Shown here in pieces: positions 7,367 to 16,083 of a stretch of DNA of 64,000 nucleotides (its first letter is position 1; every line of letters starts with the position of its first letter). Source of the stretch: Brachybacterium tyrofermentans. GTDB lineage: Bacteria > Actinomycetota > Actinomycetes > Actinomycetales > Dermabacteraceae. The stretch lies in assembly GCF_014897585.1 (NCBI RefSeq), contig NZ_JABUXW010000005.1:124001-188000 (forward strand), read 5' to 3'. The notes under the pieces are model-generated. The model did no database searches, was not told the origin of the DNA, and saw only the letters and a program-made list of their open reading frames with translations. Position numbers and translations under genes: made by a program.

Positions 7367-8294
7367 CGTCGGGCTCCTCGGGGGTGGAGGCGGTGGGGAA
7401 GAGGGGGCTGGCGGGTGCGCCGGGTGCGCCGGGTGCGCCGGGTGCGGCAGGTGCGGCCGACGGGCCGGGTGCGGCAGGGCCGGGGGGCGGCTCCTGCCCG
7501 CGGAACAGGAACTGCGCGGTGCCGTCGTCGGCCGTGGCCCGTTCGGCGGCGACCCCGTAGGTGGCGCTGACCAGGGAGGCGGGCAGTGCCTCGCCGGGCG
7601 GGCCCGCGGAGTGCACGAGGCCGTCGGCCAGCACGATGACCCGATCGCAGTAGCGGGCGGCGAGGTTCAGGTCGTGCAGCACCACGATGGTCGCCACGCC
7701 CTTGGTGCGCACGATCTGCAGCACGTGGTGCTGGGAGCCGATGTCGAGATGGTTGGTGGGTTCGTCCATGAGCAGCAGATGCGGTCGTTGGGCGAGCGCC
7801 CGCGCGATCAGCACCCGCTGCTTCTCCCCACCGGAAAGAAGCCCGAACTCCCGCCGGGCCAGGTGCAGGGCGCCGGAGTCCTCGAGCGCCCGGGTCGCGA
7901 TCTGCAGGTCCGCATCGGACGTCGAACCGAAGGTGCTGGAGTGGGGGACGCGGCCCAGCAGCACCACGTCCGCCACGGTCAGCGGCACCTCGCCCGTGAT
8001 CTCCTGGGCCATCACGGCGATGCGTCGTGCCCGCTCGCGCCCGGAGTAGCCGCCCAGCTCGCGGCCTCCGAGCAGCACCGACCCGGCGTCGGGCACGAGC
8101 TCGCGGTGCAGGATTCGCAGGGCGGTGGTCTTGCCGCTGCCGTTGGGGCCCACGAGGCCGACGATCTCGCCGGCCGACACCGACAGGTCCACCCCGCGCA
8201 GCACGGGCTCGGTCCCGAAGGTGTGCGTGAGGCCGCGGGCCTCGAGGATCGGCGGGGCCTGCGATGCATCGGGAACGCCGGCCGCCGACGTCAT
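7254..8294 (-). CDS. FecE/BtuD-type ABC importer ATPase with long Pro-rich tail
   Basis: A 346-residue ATP-binding subunit. Walker A is GPNGSGKT (49-56), the signature LSGGEKQRV begins near 153, Walker B is LLLMDEPT (173-180), and the switch histidine follows in VVLHDLN. The ATPase core ends near residue 265. The last 80 residues are a Pro/Ala/Arg-rich extension (repeated GAP triplets encoded by a 9-base tandem repeat) that overlaps the methyltransferase gene. Typical family members end near 260, so the tail is odd and may be disordered. The start overlaps the binding-protein stop as ATGA. It energises uptake of a metal complex, heme or corrinoid. Confidence 0.85.
   Translation of the reverse strand: MTSAAGVPDASQAPPILEARGLTHTFGTEPVLRGVDLSVSAGEIVGLVGPNGSGKTTALRILHRELVPDAGSVLLGGRELGGYSGRERARRIAVMAQEITGEVPLTVADVVLLGRVPHSSTFGSTSDADLQIATRALEDSGALHLARREFGLLSGGEKQRVLIARALAQRPHLLLMDEPTNHLDIGSQHHVLQIVRTKGVATIVVLHDLNLAARYCDRVIVLADGLVHSAGPPGEALPASLVSATYGVAAERATADDGTAQFLFRGQEPPPGPAAPGPSAAPAAPGAPGAPGAPASPLFPTASTPEEPDVDAHRRPRPGPLERLLDPIRGRVRRAPAVPPRPPRGT
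7413..7457 (-). repeat. 9-bp tandem repeat in ATPase tail
   Basis: Five units of nine bases (consensus gggtgcgcc on the plus strand, the last two altered) encode Gly-Ala-Pro triplets in the ATPase tail. The unit preserves reading frame. It ends about 45 bases before the region shared with the methyltransferase gene. Confidence 0.8.
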
Positions 8295-9331
8295 CCCTCG
8301 ATCTCGAGCAGCCACTCGTGGATCCTCTCCAGCCCGTCCACGACCAGCGGGGACGCCGGTTCGGCGAAGTTGAACAGCAGGGGCAGCACGGCCTGGTCCC
8401 GCACCGCGCGCAGCCCGGTCAGCTGATCCTGGGCGGTCATCTCCGCGGTGACGTCGCTGCCGTCGCCCTCTCCCTGGTAGAGCACGATCAGCACGTCCGG
8501 GTCGGCGGCCAGCAGCGGCTCCGAGCTGATCTCGAACACCCTCTCGGCGGTGTCGGCGAAGACGTTCTCGATACCGAGCGCATCGAGCTGCGCGGTGACC
8601 ATCGAGCCCGCGCCGTAGGTGTACAGCGGACCGCCGCCGAGCGAGGGGTAGAGCACCGCGGCCGTCGTGGCGCGGAGGGTCTGGGCGGATTCGGAGACGA
8701 CGGCGACGCGGTCCGTCAGCGCAGCCGTGAGGTCCTCCGCCTCCTGCGCGTGGTCGAAGATGCGGCCGTAGGTGGCGATCGTGGAGTACAGGGTCTCGAA
8801 GCTCGCCCGCTCGTCGTCCGTGCCGCAGTAGATGTCCTGGACCACCACCTGCGCGCCGGCGTCGGCCATCGCCTCGCGGGTCACGCCGTCGGGCAGGCCG
8901 AACACGATGTCCGGCGTCTGGGCGATCACCATCTCCTGGGAGATCTGCAGGTGGCCCGAGGCGTCGATGTCGTCCGAGAGCGTCGGGATCTCCTCGACCC
9001 GGGCGTCGAGCTCCTCGTCGTAGTACCCCGGGGGGAACACCCCGGCCCGGGCGACGACCCGGTCCAGCACCCCGATCCCGTCCAGCGTGGTCACGGGCGC
9101 GGATTCCAGCAGCACGATCCGCTGCGGCGGGGCGTCGAAGGTCAGCGTGGCCTCGCAGTTGGCGAGCTCGAGCGGGAAGCCGGCGGCTCCCTCTGAGCCG
9201 GACGTCGAGCCGCCGGCGGTCCCCGAGCTGCAGGCCGTCGCGCTGATCCCGAGGATTCCGGCGAGCCCTGCGAGCGCCGAGCGGCGGCTGAGGGTGCCGG
9301 CGGACGGACGGCGGGCGGCGGACAGATCCAT
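8291..9331 (-). CDS. FecB/BtuF-type ABC importer substrate-binding lipoprotein
   Basis: A 346-residue secreted binding protein. The signal region has a twin-arginine-like SRRSALAGLAG and a lipobox ending at Cys34 (ISATAC), so it should be a membrane-anchored lipoprotein. The mature part has the helical-backbone binding fold of class III proteins: PQRIVLLESAPVTTLDGIGV, then ETVIAQTPDIVF-like and DPDVLIVLYQG segments. It overlaps the ATPase start by ATGA and follows the permease after 44 bases. The ATG at 9331 has AGAAAGAGG upstream. The ligand is a metal chelate, heme or corrinoid; the neighbouring His-rich ArsR regulator favours a metal-linked ligand. Confidence 0.85.
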   Translation of the reverse strand: MDLSAARRPSAGTLSRRSALAGLAGILGISATACSSGTAGGSTSGSEGAAGFPLELANCEATLTFDAPPQRIVLLESAPVTTLDGIGVLDRVVARAGVFPPGYYDEELDARVEEIPTLSDDIDASGHLQISQEMVIAQTPDIVFGLPDGVTREAMADAGAQVVVQDIYCGTDDERASFETLYSTIATYGRIFDHAQEAEDLTAALTDRVAVVSESAQTLRATTAAVLYPSLGGGPLYTYGAGSMVTAQLDALGIENVFADTAERVFEISSEPLLAADPDVLIVLYQGEGDGSDVTAEMTAQDQLTGLRAVRDQAVLPLLFNFAEPASPLVVDGLERIHEWLLEIEG

Positions 9332-9375
9332 GGGGACCTCTTTCTGGGGCGGGGGAGAGGGATGGAGTGGGGCGC

Positions 9376-10479
9376 TCAGTGCTGTCGGGCGTACATCCGG
9401 CGCACGAGGATCAGCAGGAACGGTGCGCCGATCGCCGCGGTGATCACCCCGATGGGCAGCTCGCGGGGCTGCATGACGATGCGGGCGGTGGCGTCGGCCC
9501 AGAGCAGGAACAGCGAGCCCAGCAGGGCGCTCGCCGGGATCAGCACCCGGTGCCGGGCGCCGACCAGGCGGCGGGCGAGGTGCGGGATCACGAGGCCGAC
9601 GAAACCGATCGAGCCGGCCCCGGCGACCGCCGCCGCGGTGCACAGCGAGACCACGATCAGGAAGCCGATGCGGGCACGGTCCGGGGAGATGCCCAGGCCG
9701 TGGGCGATCTCGTCGCCTGCGCTGAGGGCGTCCAGCACCCGCGCCCCCAGCAGCATGATGAGCGTGCCGATCCCGGCGGCGAGCACCGCGATCAGCAGGA
9801 AGGCGTTCCAGCGTGCGAGGGACAGCGAGCCCAGCATCCAGAACATCACCGAGCGCGACCCCTCGGCGGAGTCCGAGGAGAAGATCAGCAGGTTGGTCAC
9901 GGCCGTGAGCGCGTAGCCGACGGCGACCCCGGACAGCAGCAGGCGCAGCGAGGTCACCCGCCCGCCGGCCCGCGCGATCGCGAACACCAGCAGGGCCGCG
10001 CCGAGGGCCCCGACGAAGGCGAGCACCGACTGCGCGTACTCGCCCATCGCCGCGCCCACACCGAAGAGGATCGCGGCCGCCGCTCCGGTCGAGGCGCCGC
10101 CGGAGACGCCGAGGATGTACGGGTCGGCGAGCATGTTGCGCACCATCGCCTGCAGGGCGGCGCCGCTGATCGCGAGGCAGGCGCCGACGGCGGCTCCCAT
10201 GAGGGCCCGGGGCAGGCGCACGGTCCAGATGATCGCCTCGGTGGCCGAGTCCGCGGCGGATCCCGTGGCCGGAGCGGGAGTCAGCCCGAGGTGCTGGGCG
10301 ATGACCTGCGCGGTGGTGCCGGGGGCGATGGGGACCGGGCCGATGCCCAGGCAGATCAGCAGGCTGAGCAGGGTGGCCGCGGCGAGCAGAAGGAGCACCA
10401 GGGCGGAGCGCCGGGCGCGGGAGCGCACGCCGAGCGGGTCGGTGAGGTCGGGACGACGGGCGCCGGTCGTGGTCGCCAT
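9376..10479 (-). CDS. FecCD-family ABC importer permease
   Basis: A 367-residue permease with about nine to ten membrane helices. Family signatures are visible: RLPRALMGAAVGACLAISGAALQ, NMLADPYILGVSGGAS, GDEIAHGLGI (the cytoplasmic coupling loop) and GFVGLVIPHLARRLVG. It is the first gene of the permease, binding protein, ATPase, methyltransferase operon. A single permease gene is present, so it presumably acts as a homodimer like BtuC. The ArsR-type inverted repeat at 10518-10539 lies 39-60 bases upstream of its start. Confidence 0.88.
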   Translation of the reverse strand: MATTTGARRPDLTDPLGVRSRARRSALVLLLLAAATLLSLLICLGIGPVPIAPGTTAQVIAQHLGLTPAPATGSAADSATEAIIWTVRLPRALMGAAVGACLAISGAALQAMVRNMLADPYILGVSGGASTGAAAAILFGVGAAMGEYAQSVLAFVGALGAALLVFAIARAGGRVTSLRLLLSGVAVGYALTAVTNLLIFSSDSAEGSRSVMFWMLGSLSLARWNAFLLIAVLAAGIGTLIMLLGARVLDALSAGDEIAHGLGISPDRARIGFLIVVSLCTAAAVAGAGSIGFVGLVIPHLARRLVGARHRVLIPASALLGSLFLLWADATARIVMQPRELPIGVITAAIGAPFLLILVRRMYARQH

Positions 10480-10517
10480 GGCCGCACCTCCTGCTGTCCG
10501 CTCACCGTCCGAAGAAC

Positions 10518-10539
10518 TACTTGAAGGACTCTACAAGTA
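10518..10539. promoter_or_regulatory. TACTTG-N10-CAAGTA inverted repeat, candidate ArsR operator
   Basis: A perfect 6-base inverted repeat with 10-base spacer lies in the 103-base gap between arsR and the FecCD permease gene, both on the minus strand. It is one of few AT-richer stretches here. The placement fits a metal-responsive repressor site controlling the importer operon. Confidence 0.5.
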
Positions 10540-10582
10540 TCCGGCACTCAGGGAGCAGGGCGGTGCCGCTGGTTGTCGACGC

Positions 10583-10987
10583 TCAGGCCTCGGAGGCGTG
10601 CACGTGGTGGTGGATGCCGGGCAGGTGGTCGGAGCCGAGATCGTGCAGGAGGGAGTGGGCGAACCCGTCGGCCAGCTCGTAGCGCACCTCGCGGCCCGCG
10701 CGTCGTGCCCGCACCCATCCCGCCTCGCGCAGCAGGGCCAGCGCATGCGAGGCGGTCGAGTCGCTCGCCCCGATGGCCCGGGCGATGTCCGAGCTGCGCA
10801 CCCCGGGGTGGGCGTGCACGCAGAACAGGATCCGCAGGCGGCGCGGGTCGGCGAGCAGAGCCATGCGCTCGGCCATCGCCTCGAGGCCGGCCACCGAGTC
10901 CAGCAGCTCGGTGAGCTCGGCGACCAGGTGATCATCCGGCGGGGCGGTGTCGTCGGCCCGCACGTGCAGGGGGTGGTCGGCGTCCAT
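10583..10987 (-). CDS. ArsR family metal-sensing repressor with His-rich tail
   Basis: A 134-residue winged-helix protein. The helix-turn-helix is RSSDIARAIGASDSTASHALALLREAGWV and the wing RRAGREVRYELA. The alpha-5 end and tail are rich in histidine (HSLLHDLGSDHLPGIHHHVHASEA), which suggests Zn, Ni or Co binding at a C-terminal site as in NmtR/KmtR/CzrA-type sensors. The usual alpha-3 ELCVC cysteine site of ArsR/CadC is absent; FCVHAHPG stands in that area. The gene begins 9 bases after the SUFU gene, so the two may be co-transcribed, and it probably represses the FecCD operon downstream. The metal cannot be assigned from sequence alone. Confidence 0.82.
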   Translation of the reverse strand: MDADHPLHVRADDTAPPDDHLVAELTELLDSVAGLEAMAERMALLADPRRLRILFCVHAHPGVRSSDIARAIGASDSTASHALALLREAGWVRARRAGREVRYELADGFAHSLLHDLGSDHLPGIHHHVHASEA

Positions 10988-10996
10988 GGGCTCAAC

Positions 10997-12478
10997 CTAC
11001 CGGGGGCTGATCGGGACCATCTGCAGGACCTGCTCCGGGACCTCCGACCCGACTCCCGGACCCGTGCCCGCATCCGTACTCGTACCTGTGCCCGCCGCAG
11101 CGTCGAGTCGCAGCTCGTAGGTCGTGCCGTCCACGCGTGCCTGCTGGCCCGCCGTCGGGACGACGCCGACCTCCTCGACGCAGTCGGCGATCATCCGGTG
11201 CAGACGGCCGATCCTCTGCGTCGTGGTCATTTCGGGCGCGGCGAACCGCACCTCCGCGCCGCCGAGCGCCGCGAGCCCGGCGGTCCGTGCGGCGTCGTCC
11301 GCGCCGGGTCCGTCGGCGCCGATGCTGACCAGCGCCGACTCGGGGTGGACCCGGCACGTGGTGGGCAGCCCGGCCGCGATATCTGCCGAGAACTGTGCGG
11401 CGGTGGTCAGATGCCGCTGATGGGGGATCCAGATCGCGAGGGCCTTTCCGGCCTCGACCAGCAGCTGCGCCATCGCCGCTGCGCCGGCCACGGTCGCGCC
11501 GTCGCCTGGGCGCTCCGGGGAGAGCGTGAGCACCGTGGCGTGGCTGGTGATCGCCTCGCGGAGCACGGCGAGCTCCTGCTCCGGCAGCGCGGCGAGCTCG
11601 AGGTCGTCTGCGAGGGCCGACGGGGCGAAGCGCCCGCCCACCCGCCAGCGCAGCGGCTCGGGACCGATCGGCAGCACGAACTCGTCGATGCCCTGCGCGC
11701 CGAGCTGCTCCGCCATGTTCGGCAGCACCCCCTCGAGCACCTGACCCAGATGCTCGGCCGGCTCCCGCAGCAGCACATGCATTCGCCACGGCGCCGGCCC
11801 GTCGGTCACGGATGCGCGCGCCGGATCGAGGACCGCGGTGACCCCGGCCCGCTCGAGGCGGTCCAGCACCATGTCGCCACCTGAGGGGACGGAGACCCTC
11901 AGCGCGAGCTCCTCGTCGGTGGCCGGGAGCACCGCGAGGATCTGCACGCCACCGGCGGGGGTCGGCGCGTTCATCAGCTGCGGCGGGTATCCGTAGGGCG
12001 GGCCGATCAGCGCCCCGGTGAAGGGGACCGACGGGTCGTAGCACGTGCCCAGATTCGTGATGCTGTGGCCCCAGTCCAGCGTGGAGCCGTCCTCACCCGG
12101 GATCCGCGCGGTGTCCCGCAGGAGATGCAGCGGCCAGGAGTTCGGGTTCTGTTCCAGCAGCTCGGGCTGGGGAGGATCGATGCCCGGCCATCCTGCGGGA
12201 AGACCCATCAGCAGTTCGAGCCGGTACTCCTCGCCGCTCTCGGTGCGCATCGGACTCTCGGACAGACCGAGCGTGACCAGGGTGGCGTGGGGAACCTGCT
12301 CCGACGGGGCGAACACGGCCAGGTCGATCGGGGCGGGGAGCCCCGAGGAGACATCGGGACCTGTCGCGCTGCCGGGAACCGTCGTGTCGGTGGCGATGAC
12401 GTACTGATCCCCGAGGAACTCCGTGAGGTGCGCCAGCAGCGCCTCCCGGTGCGGGGTGCCGTGCGGCGTCGGGTCCAT
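10997..12478 (-). CDS. Suppressor-of-fused (SUFU) domain protein
   Basis: A 493-residue protein. Residues about 8-180 look like the bacterial SUFU domain: [73 protein letters not shown] and [10 protein letters not shown]. The second half has an unrelated alpha/beta region ([39 protein letters not shown]) that may be a DUF4261-like domain; that call is weak. Bacterial SUFU proteins are often predicted immunity factors of polymorphic toxins, but no toxin lies here. The ATG at 12478 has TTGGAG upstream; an upstream ATG would add 26 low-complexity residues. It is divergent from nupC and precedes arsR by 9 bases. Confidence 0.7.
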   Translation of the reverse strand: MDPTPHGTPHREALLAHLTEFLGDQYVIATDTTVPGSATGPDVSSGLPAPIDLAVFAPSEQVPHATLVTLGLSESPMRTESGEEYRLELLMGLPAGWPGIDPPQPELLEQNPNSWPLHLLRDTARIPGEDGSTLDWGHSITNLGTCYDPSVPFTGALIGPPYGYPPQLMNAPTPAGGVQILAVLPATDEELALRVSVPSGGDMVLDRLERAGVTAVLDPARASVTDGPAPWRMHVLLREPAEHLGQVLEGVLPNMAEQLGAQGIDEFVLPIGPEPLRWRVGGRFAPSALADDLELAALPEQELAVLREAITSHATVLTLSPERPGDGATVAGAAAMAQLLVEAGKALAIWIPHQRHLTTAAQFSADIAAGLPTTCRVHPESALVSIGADGPGADDAARTAGLAALGGAEVRFAAPEMTTTQRIGRLHRMIADCVEEVGVVPTAGQQARVDGTTYELRLDAAAGTGTSTDAGTGPGVGSEVPEQVLQMVPISPR

Positions 12479-12565
12479 GAGTGCTCCAAGGGTGCGGGTC
12501 GATCGGGGATCCGGGGGATCCGTGCACGGTCCATCTTCGGTCATCGGCGCTGTCACCGGCGACGG

Positions 12566-12594
12566 TTGGGCCGCCGGGCGTCGGCCCCTACACT
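12566..12594 (+). promoter_or_regulatory. Putative promoter of the NupC gene
   Basis: TTGGGC (12566-12571) and TACACT (12589-12594) are separated by 17 bases. Transcription would begin near 12601, leaving a leader of about 60 bases with an AGGTGAG ribosome site before ATG 12660. Confidence 0.45.
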
Positions 12595-12659
12595 GGCGCG
12601 CGCATCGGGGCTCTGGTCCCGATTCCCGGTTCCCGATCTGCAGTCATGAGGTGAGCGTG

Positions 12660-14012
12660 ATGGTCGACCTGCTCTGGGGCCTCGGTGGAATGGCAGGCCT
12701 CCTGCTGATCGCCGTCGCCCTCTCCAGCAACCGCCGGGCGATCCGGCTGCGCACCGTGATCGGTGCCCTCGCCCTGCAGGTGGCCTTCGGAGTGATGGTC
12801 CTGTACTGGGGCCCCGGCCAATGGGCGCTCGGGAAGGTCTCGGCCGCCTTCCAATCCGTCATCGACACCTCCGCCGAGGGCATCTCCTTCCTGTTCGGGC
12901 CCCTGATCCCGGCCGACGGAGAGGGCAGCGTCTTCGCCCTCCAGGTGCTCCCGGTGATCATCTTCTTCGCCTCCCTCACCGCGGTGCTCTACCACTGGAA
13001 GATCCTGCCCAAGCTCGTCGCGCTGCTGGGCGGCGGCCTCGGGAAGCTGCTCGGCACCGGCTACGCGGAGTCCGTGAACGCTGCGGCCAACATCTTCGTG
13101 GGCCAGACCGAGGCGCCCCTGGTGATCCGTCCCTACATCAAGCGGCTCTCGCGCTCCGGGCTGTTCGCGGTGATGGTGGGCGGGCTCTCGACCGTCGCCG
13201 GCTCCGTGCTCGTGGGCTACTCGCTGCTGGGCGCGCCGCTGGAATACCTGATCGCGGCGAGCTTCATGGCCGCCCCGGGTGCCCTGCTCATGGCCAAGAT
13301 CCTGGTGCCCGAGGATGACCCCGACGCCCTGGCGCGGGAAGCTGCCCTGGTCGAGGCCAGCAACAAGCGCTCCGGGGGACGGGGCGCGAAGGCGGCCGAC
13401 GGCGCGGCCGCGGACACGGTGGCCTCGTCCTCGTCGGCCGAGGATGAGAACGCCGACCAGGCCGACGCCACCGAGGACGATCTCGAGGAGATGCAGTACG
13501 CCAACGTCATCGACGCCGCGGCCGGAGGAGCGGCCGACGGGCTCAAGCTCGCCGCGACCGTCGGCGCCATGCTGCTGGCCTTCATCTCCCTGATCGCCCT
13601 GATCAACCTGCTGCTGGGCACGGTCGGCGGCTGGTTCGGGGCCGGTGACCTCACCTTCCAGCAGATCCTCGGCTGGGTGTTCGCCCCGATCATGGCCATG
13701 ATCGGCGTGCCCTGGGGCGAGGCCGTCAGCTCCGGCAGCTACGTGGGGCAGAAGGTCGTGGTCAACGAGTTCGTCGCCTTCGCCGGCTTCGGACCCGAGA
13801 TCGGCAGCTTCAGCCCGAAGACCGCCGCGATCACCACGTTCGCCCTCACCGGGTTCGCGAACCTCAGCTCCCTGGGCATCCTGCTGGGCGGGCTCGGCGG
13901 CCTCGCCCCGAGCCGACGCTCCGAGATCGCCCAGCTCGGCCTGAAGGCGATCCTCGGCGGCACCCTGGCCAACCTCATGAGCGCCGCGATCGCCGGGATC
14001 CTGCTCGGCTGA
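12660..14012 (+). CDS. NupC/CNT family nucleoside transporter
   Basis: A 450-residue concentrative nucleoside transporter that imports nucleosides with H+ or Na+ across the cytoplasmic membrane. Family features: N-terminal three helices, [40 protein letters not shown] (nucleoside-site hallmark), [11 protein letters not shown], and the C-terminal [18 protein letters not shown] and [19 protein letters not shown] segments. Between residues about 220 and 275 there is an insertion rich in Ala, Ser, Asp and Glu ([20 protein letters not shown]), longer than the usual loop and probably a disordered cytoplasmic loop. It is a single-gene unit with its own promoter, and a very strong hairpin follows it. 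Confidence 0.9.
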   Translation: MVDLLWGLGGMAGLLLIAVALSSNRRAIRLRTVIGALALQVAFGVMVLYWGPGQWALGKVSAAFQSVIDTSAEGISFLFGPLIPADGEGSVFALQVLPVIIFFASLTAVLYHWKILPKLVALLGGGLGKLLGTGYAESVNAAANIFVGQTEAPLVIRPYIKRLSRSGLFAVMVGGLSTVAGSVLVGYSLLGAPLEYLIAASFMAAPGALLMAKILVPEDDPDALAREAALVEASNKRSGGRGAKAADGAAADTVASSSSAEDENADQADATEDDLEEMQYANVIDAAAGGAADGLKLAATVGAMLLAFISLIALINLLLGTVGGWFGAGDLTFQQILGWVFAPIMAMIGVPWGEAVSSGSYVGQKVVVNEFVAFAGFGPEIGSFSPKTAAITTFALTGFANLSSLGILLGGLGGLAPSRRSEIAQLGLKAILGGTLANLMSAAIAGILLG

Positions 14013-14035
14013 CCGGCGCAGGTCGGTCCACCTGA

Positions 14036-14095
14036 ATCGAGCCGTGCATTACCTGCGTTCCAGGGAGGCAGAACGCAGGTAATGCACGGCTCGAT
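14036..14095. terminator. Perfect 25-bp inverted repeat between convergent genes
   Basis: Arms 14036-14060 and 14071-14095 are exact complements (25 of 25) around a 10-base loop. It sits 23 bases after the NupC stop and 9 bases after the Gfo/Idh stop on the other strand, so it can serve both. There is no U-tract and the stem is longer than normal terminators, so it may instead be a dispersed repeat element. Confidence 0.65.
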
Positions 14096-14104
14096 CAGCA
14101 GAAC

Positions 14105-15220
14105 TCAGAGGGTCGTGGCGAAGGGGTCGAAGTCGGCGGGCATTGGCTCGACCTCGGCGAAGGTGGAGCTCACCTCGACGATCGACCCCTCGGTGATGGC
14201 GGTCTCGATGCCCACCATGACGTCCAGGACGTGGGCGGCGATCGCACCCTGGGCCCGGTGCGGCACGCCGGCACGGATCGACCGGGCCATCTCCAGCACG
14301 CCCAGCCCGCGGCCGGTGACGGCGCCGGTGGCGGGGATCGGGGTGGCCGTCTCGCCGCGGTACTCGGTCAGCGCCGAGTCGCCGTCGAAGACGTTGGGGT
14401 CCGGGAACGCGAGGGTCGCATCGGTGCCGTACACCTCGACGAAACCGGTGCGGGTGTGCGGGGAGTCGAAGCTCAGCAGCACGGTCGCGTTCTGCCCGGA
14501 CTCGAAGCGCAGCAGAGCCGCGACCTGGGTGGGAACGGTGACGTCGAAGACCTCGCCGGCCTTGGGGCCCGAGCCGATGGTGCGCTGCTCGCGGGCCTTG
14601 GAGCCCACGGCGCTGACCGAGGTGACCGGGCCGAGGGCGAGCACGAGGGTGGTCGTGTAGTACGGCGCGATGTCGTACAGGGGCCCGGCGCCCTCCTGGA
14701 ACAGGAAGGCCGGGTTCGGGTGCCAGGACTCGGGGCCGGGGGACTGGAACAGGGTCAGGGCGCTGGTCGGAGCGCCGATGGAGCCCTCGCGCAGCGTGCG
14801 CAGACCGGTCTGGATGCCGGCGCCGAGCACGGTGTCGGGAGCGCCGCCCACGCGCACGCCCGCCTTCTCGGCCGCCTCGAGCAGGGCCGTCGCGTCGGCC
14901 GGGACCGTGGTGATCGGCTTCTCGGTCCACACGTGCTTGCCCGCGGCGACGATGGCCTGGGACACCTCGGCGTGCGCGGTGGGGATCGTCAGGTTGATGA
15001 CGATCTCGACCTCGGGGTGGTCCAGCACGTCCTGGGTGGTGCCGAAGGCGGGGACGTTGAACTCCTCGGCGCGCTTCTGTGCGGCCTCGGGGTAGAGGTC
15101 GCCGATGATGTGCACGGTGACGTCCGGGAAGGACGTGAGGTTCTCGAGGTACTGGCCGGAGATGGTGCCGGCGCCGATGATGCCGACGCCGACGGGGCCG
15201 GTCTGGTCCTGGGAGGTCAT
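14105..15220 (-). CDS. Gfo/Idh/MocA family sugar oxidoreductase
   Basis: A 371-residue NAD(P)-dependent dehydrogenase. The Rossmann start is VGVGIIGAGTISGQYLENL; the EKPI motif appears as WTEKPITTVPADATALLEAAEKAGV; the C-terminal half carries the beta-sheet domain (GPLYDIAPYYTTTLVLALGPV). Such enzymes oxidise or reduce sugars and inositols. It is the last gene of the permease, isomerase, dehydrogenase group; the isomerase stops 76 bases upstream. An AAGGA site precedes the ATG at 15220. The neighbours suggest oxidation and epimerisation of an imported sugar or sugar alcohol; the sugar is unknown. Confidence 0.88.
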   Translation of the reverse strand: MTSQDQTGPVGVGIIGAGTISGQYLENLTSFPDVTVHIIGDLYPEAAQKRAEEFNVPAFGTTQDVLDHPEVEIVINLTIPTAHAEVSQAIVAAGKHVWTEKPITTVPADATALLEAAEKAGVRVGGAPDTVLGAGIQTGLRTLREGSIGAPTSALTLFQSPGPESWHPNPAFLFQEGAGPLYDIAPYYTTTLVLALGPVTSVSAVGSKAREQRTIGSGPKAGEVFDVTVPTQVAALLRFESGQNATVLLSFDSPHTRTGFVEVYGTDATLAFPDPNVFDGDSALTEYRGETATPIPATGAVTGRGLGVLEMARSIRAGVPHRAQGAIAAHVLDVMVGIETAITEGSIVEVSSTFAEVEPMPADFDPFATTL

Positions 15221-15296
15221 GGAGACAATCCTTCGTGATGCGGGAGAGCGGGCCCCGGGGTGCGGGGCGTGGATGGTGCGGGGGCCGTACGTCGGG

Positions 15297-16034
15297 TCAG
15301 ACAGCGCTGTTCAGGTGGGCGAGCGACGCGGCGATGCCGTCGAACATGTCCCCTGCGTACGCGTCGAACTCGATCACGCCGAGGGCCACGTGCGCCGAGG
15401 CGTCCAGGGTCTGGGCAAGCGGCATGGCACCCTCACCGAGGGGGAGCTGCGTGGAGGCGTCCGTGGAGAGGTCGCCGTCCTTGAGGTGCACGAGCTGCAC
15501 GCGCTCGCCGAGCGCGCCGAGCAGGGCGGGGACGTCGGCCCCGCCCACCGCGGCCCAGTAGGTGTCGACCTCGAGCACGACCCGCGGATCGAGCTCGTCG
15601 GCGAAGAGCTCGAGGGCGCTGCGGCCCTCCAGCTGCGAGGAGAGCTCGATGTGGTGGTTGTGATAGCCGACGCGGATGCCCGCGGCCGACGCCTGCTCGG
15701 CTCGCTCGTTCAATCTCGCGGCGACGGCGCGGACCGTCCCGGCGTCGGCCCAGTCCTCGGCCTTCCACGACGGGTCGATCAGATACTGCACGCCCACGGC
15801 CTGAGCGGCGTCGAGCACCGCGGCGAAGTCGGTGTCCTCACCCAGGAAGGACTGGTGGGCGCTGGGGAAGTCGATCGCCTGCTGCTCGCGGGCGCGCACC
15901 AGCTCATCGCGGTACTCGAGCAGACGGAACGGCTCGGCGTGGGTGAGGCCGAGCTCGACCAGGCGCGCCACCGTGCCCTGGAAATCGGACGCGAGGGCCT
16001 CGCGCACGCTGTACATCTGGACGGAGATCTCCAT
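15297..16034 (-). CDS. Sugar phosphate isomerase/epimerase (TIM barrel)
   Basis: A 245-residue xylose-isomerase-like TIM barrel. It opens with MEISVQMYSVREAL and carries the conserved metal-site strands: AGIRVGYHNHHIELS, DPRVVLEVDTYWAAVGG, VQLVHLKDGDL and ALGVIEFDAYAG. These correspond to the Glu/Asp/His ligands of the IolE/IolH-like superfamily (AP endonuclease family 2 fold). The gene lies 49 bases after the permease gene and before the Gfo/Idh gene, as in many inositol-like or keto-sugar operons. It probably isomerises or epimerises the product of the dehydrogenase. Confidence 0.85.
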   Translation of the reverse strand: MEISVQMYSVREALASDFQGTVARLVELGLTHAEPFRLLEYRDELVRAREQQAIDFPSAHQSFLGEDTDFAAVLDAAQAVGVQYLIDPSWKAEDWADAGTVRAVAARLNERAEQASAAGIRVGYHNHHIELSSQLEGRSALELFADELDPRVVLEVDTYWAAVGGADVPALLGALGERVQLVHLKDGDLSTDASTQLPLGEGAMPLAQTLDASAHVALGVIEFDAYAGDMFDGIAASLAHLNSAV

Positions 16035-16083
16035 GGGGTTCCTTCCGGAGGGAGGCCGAGGCGGGTTGTCTCGCCGGGGCGGG

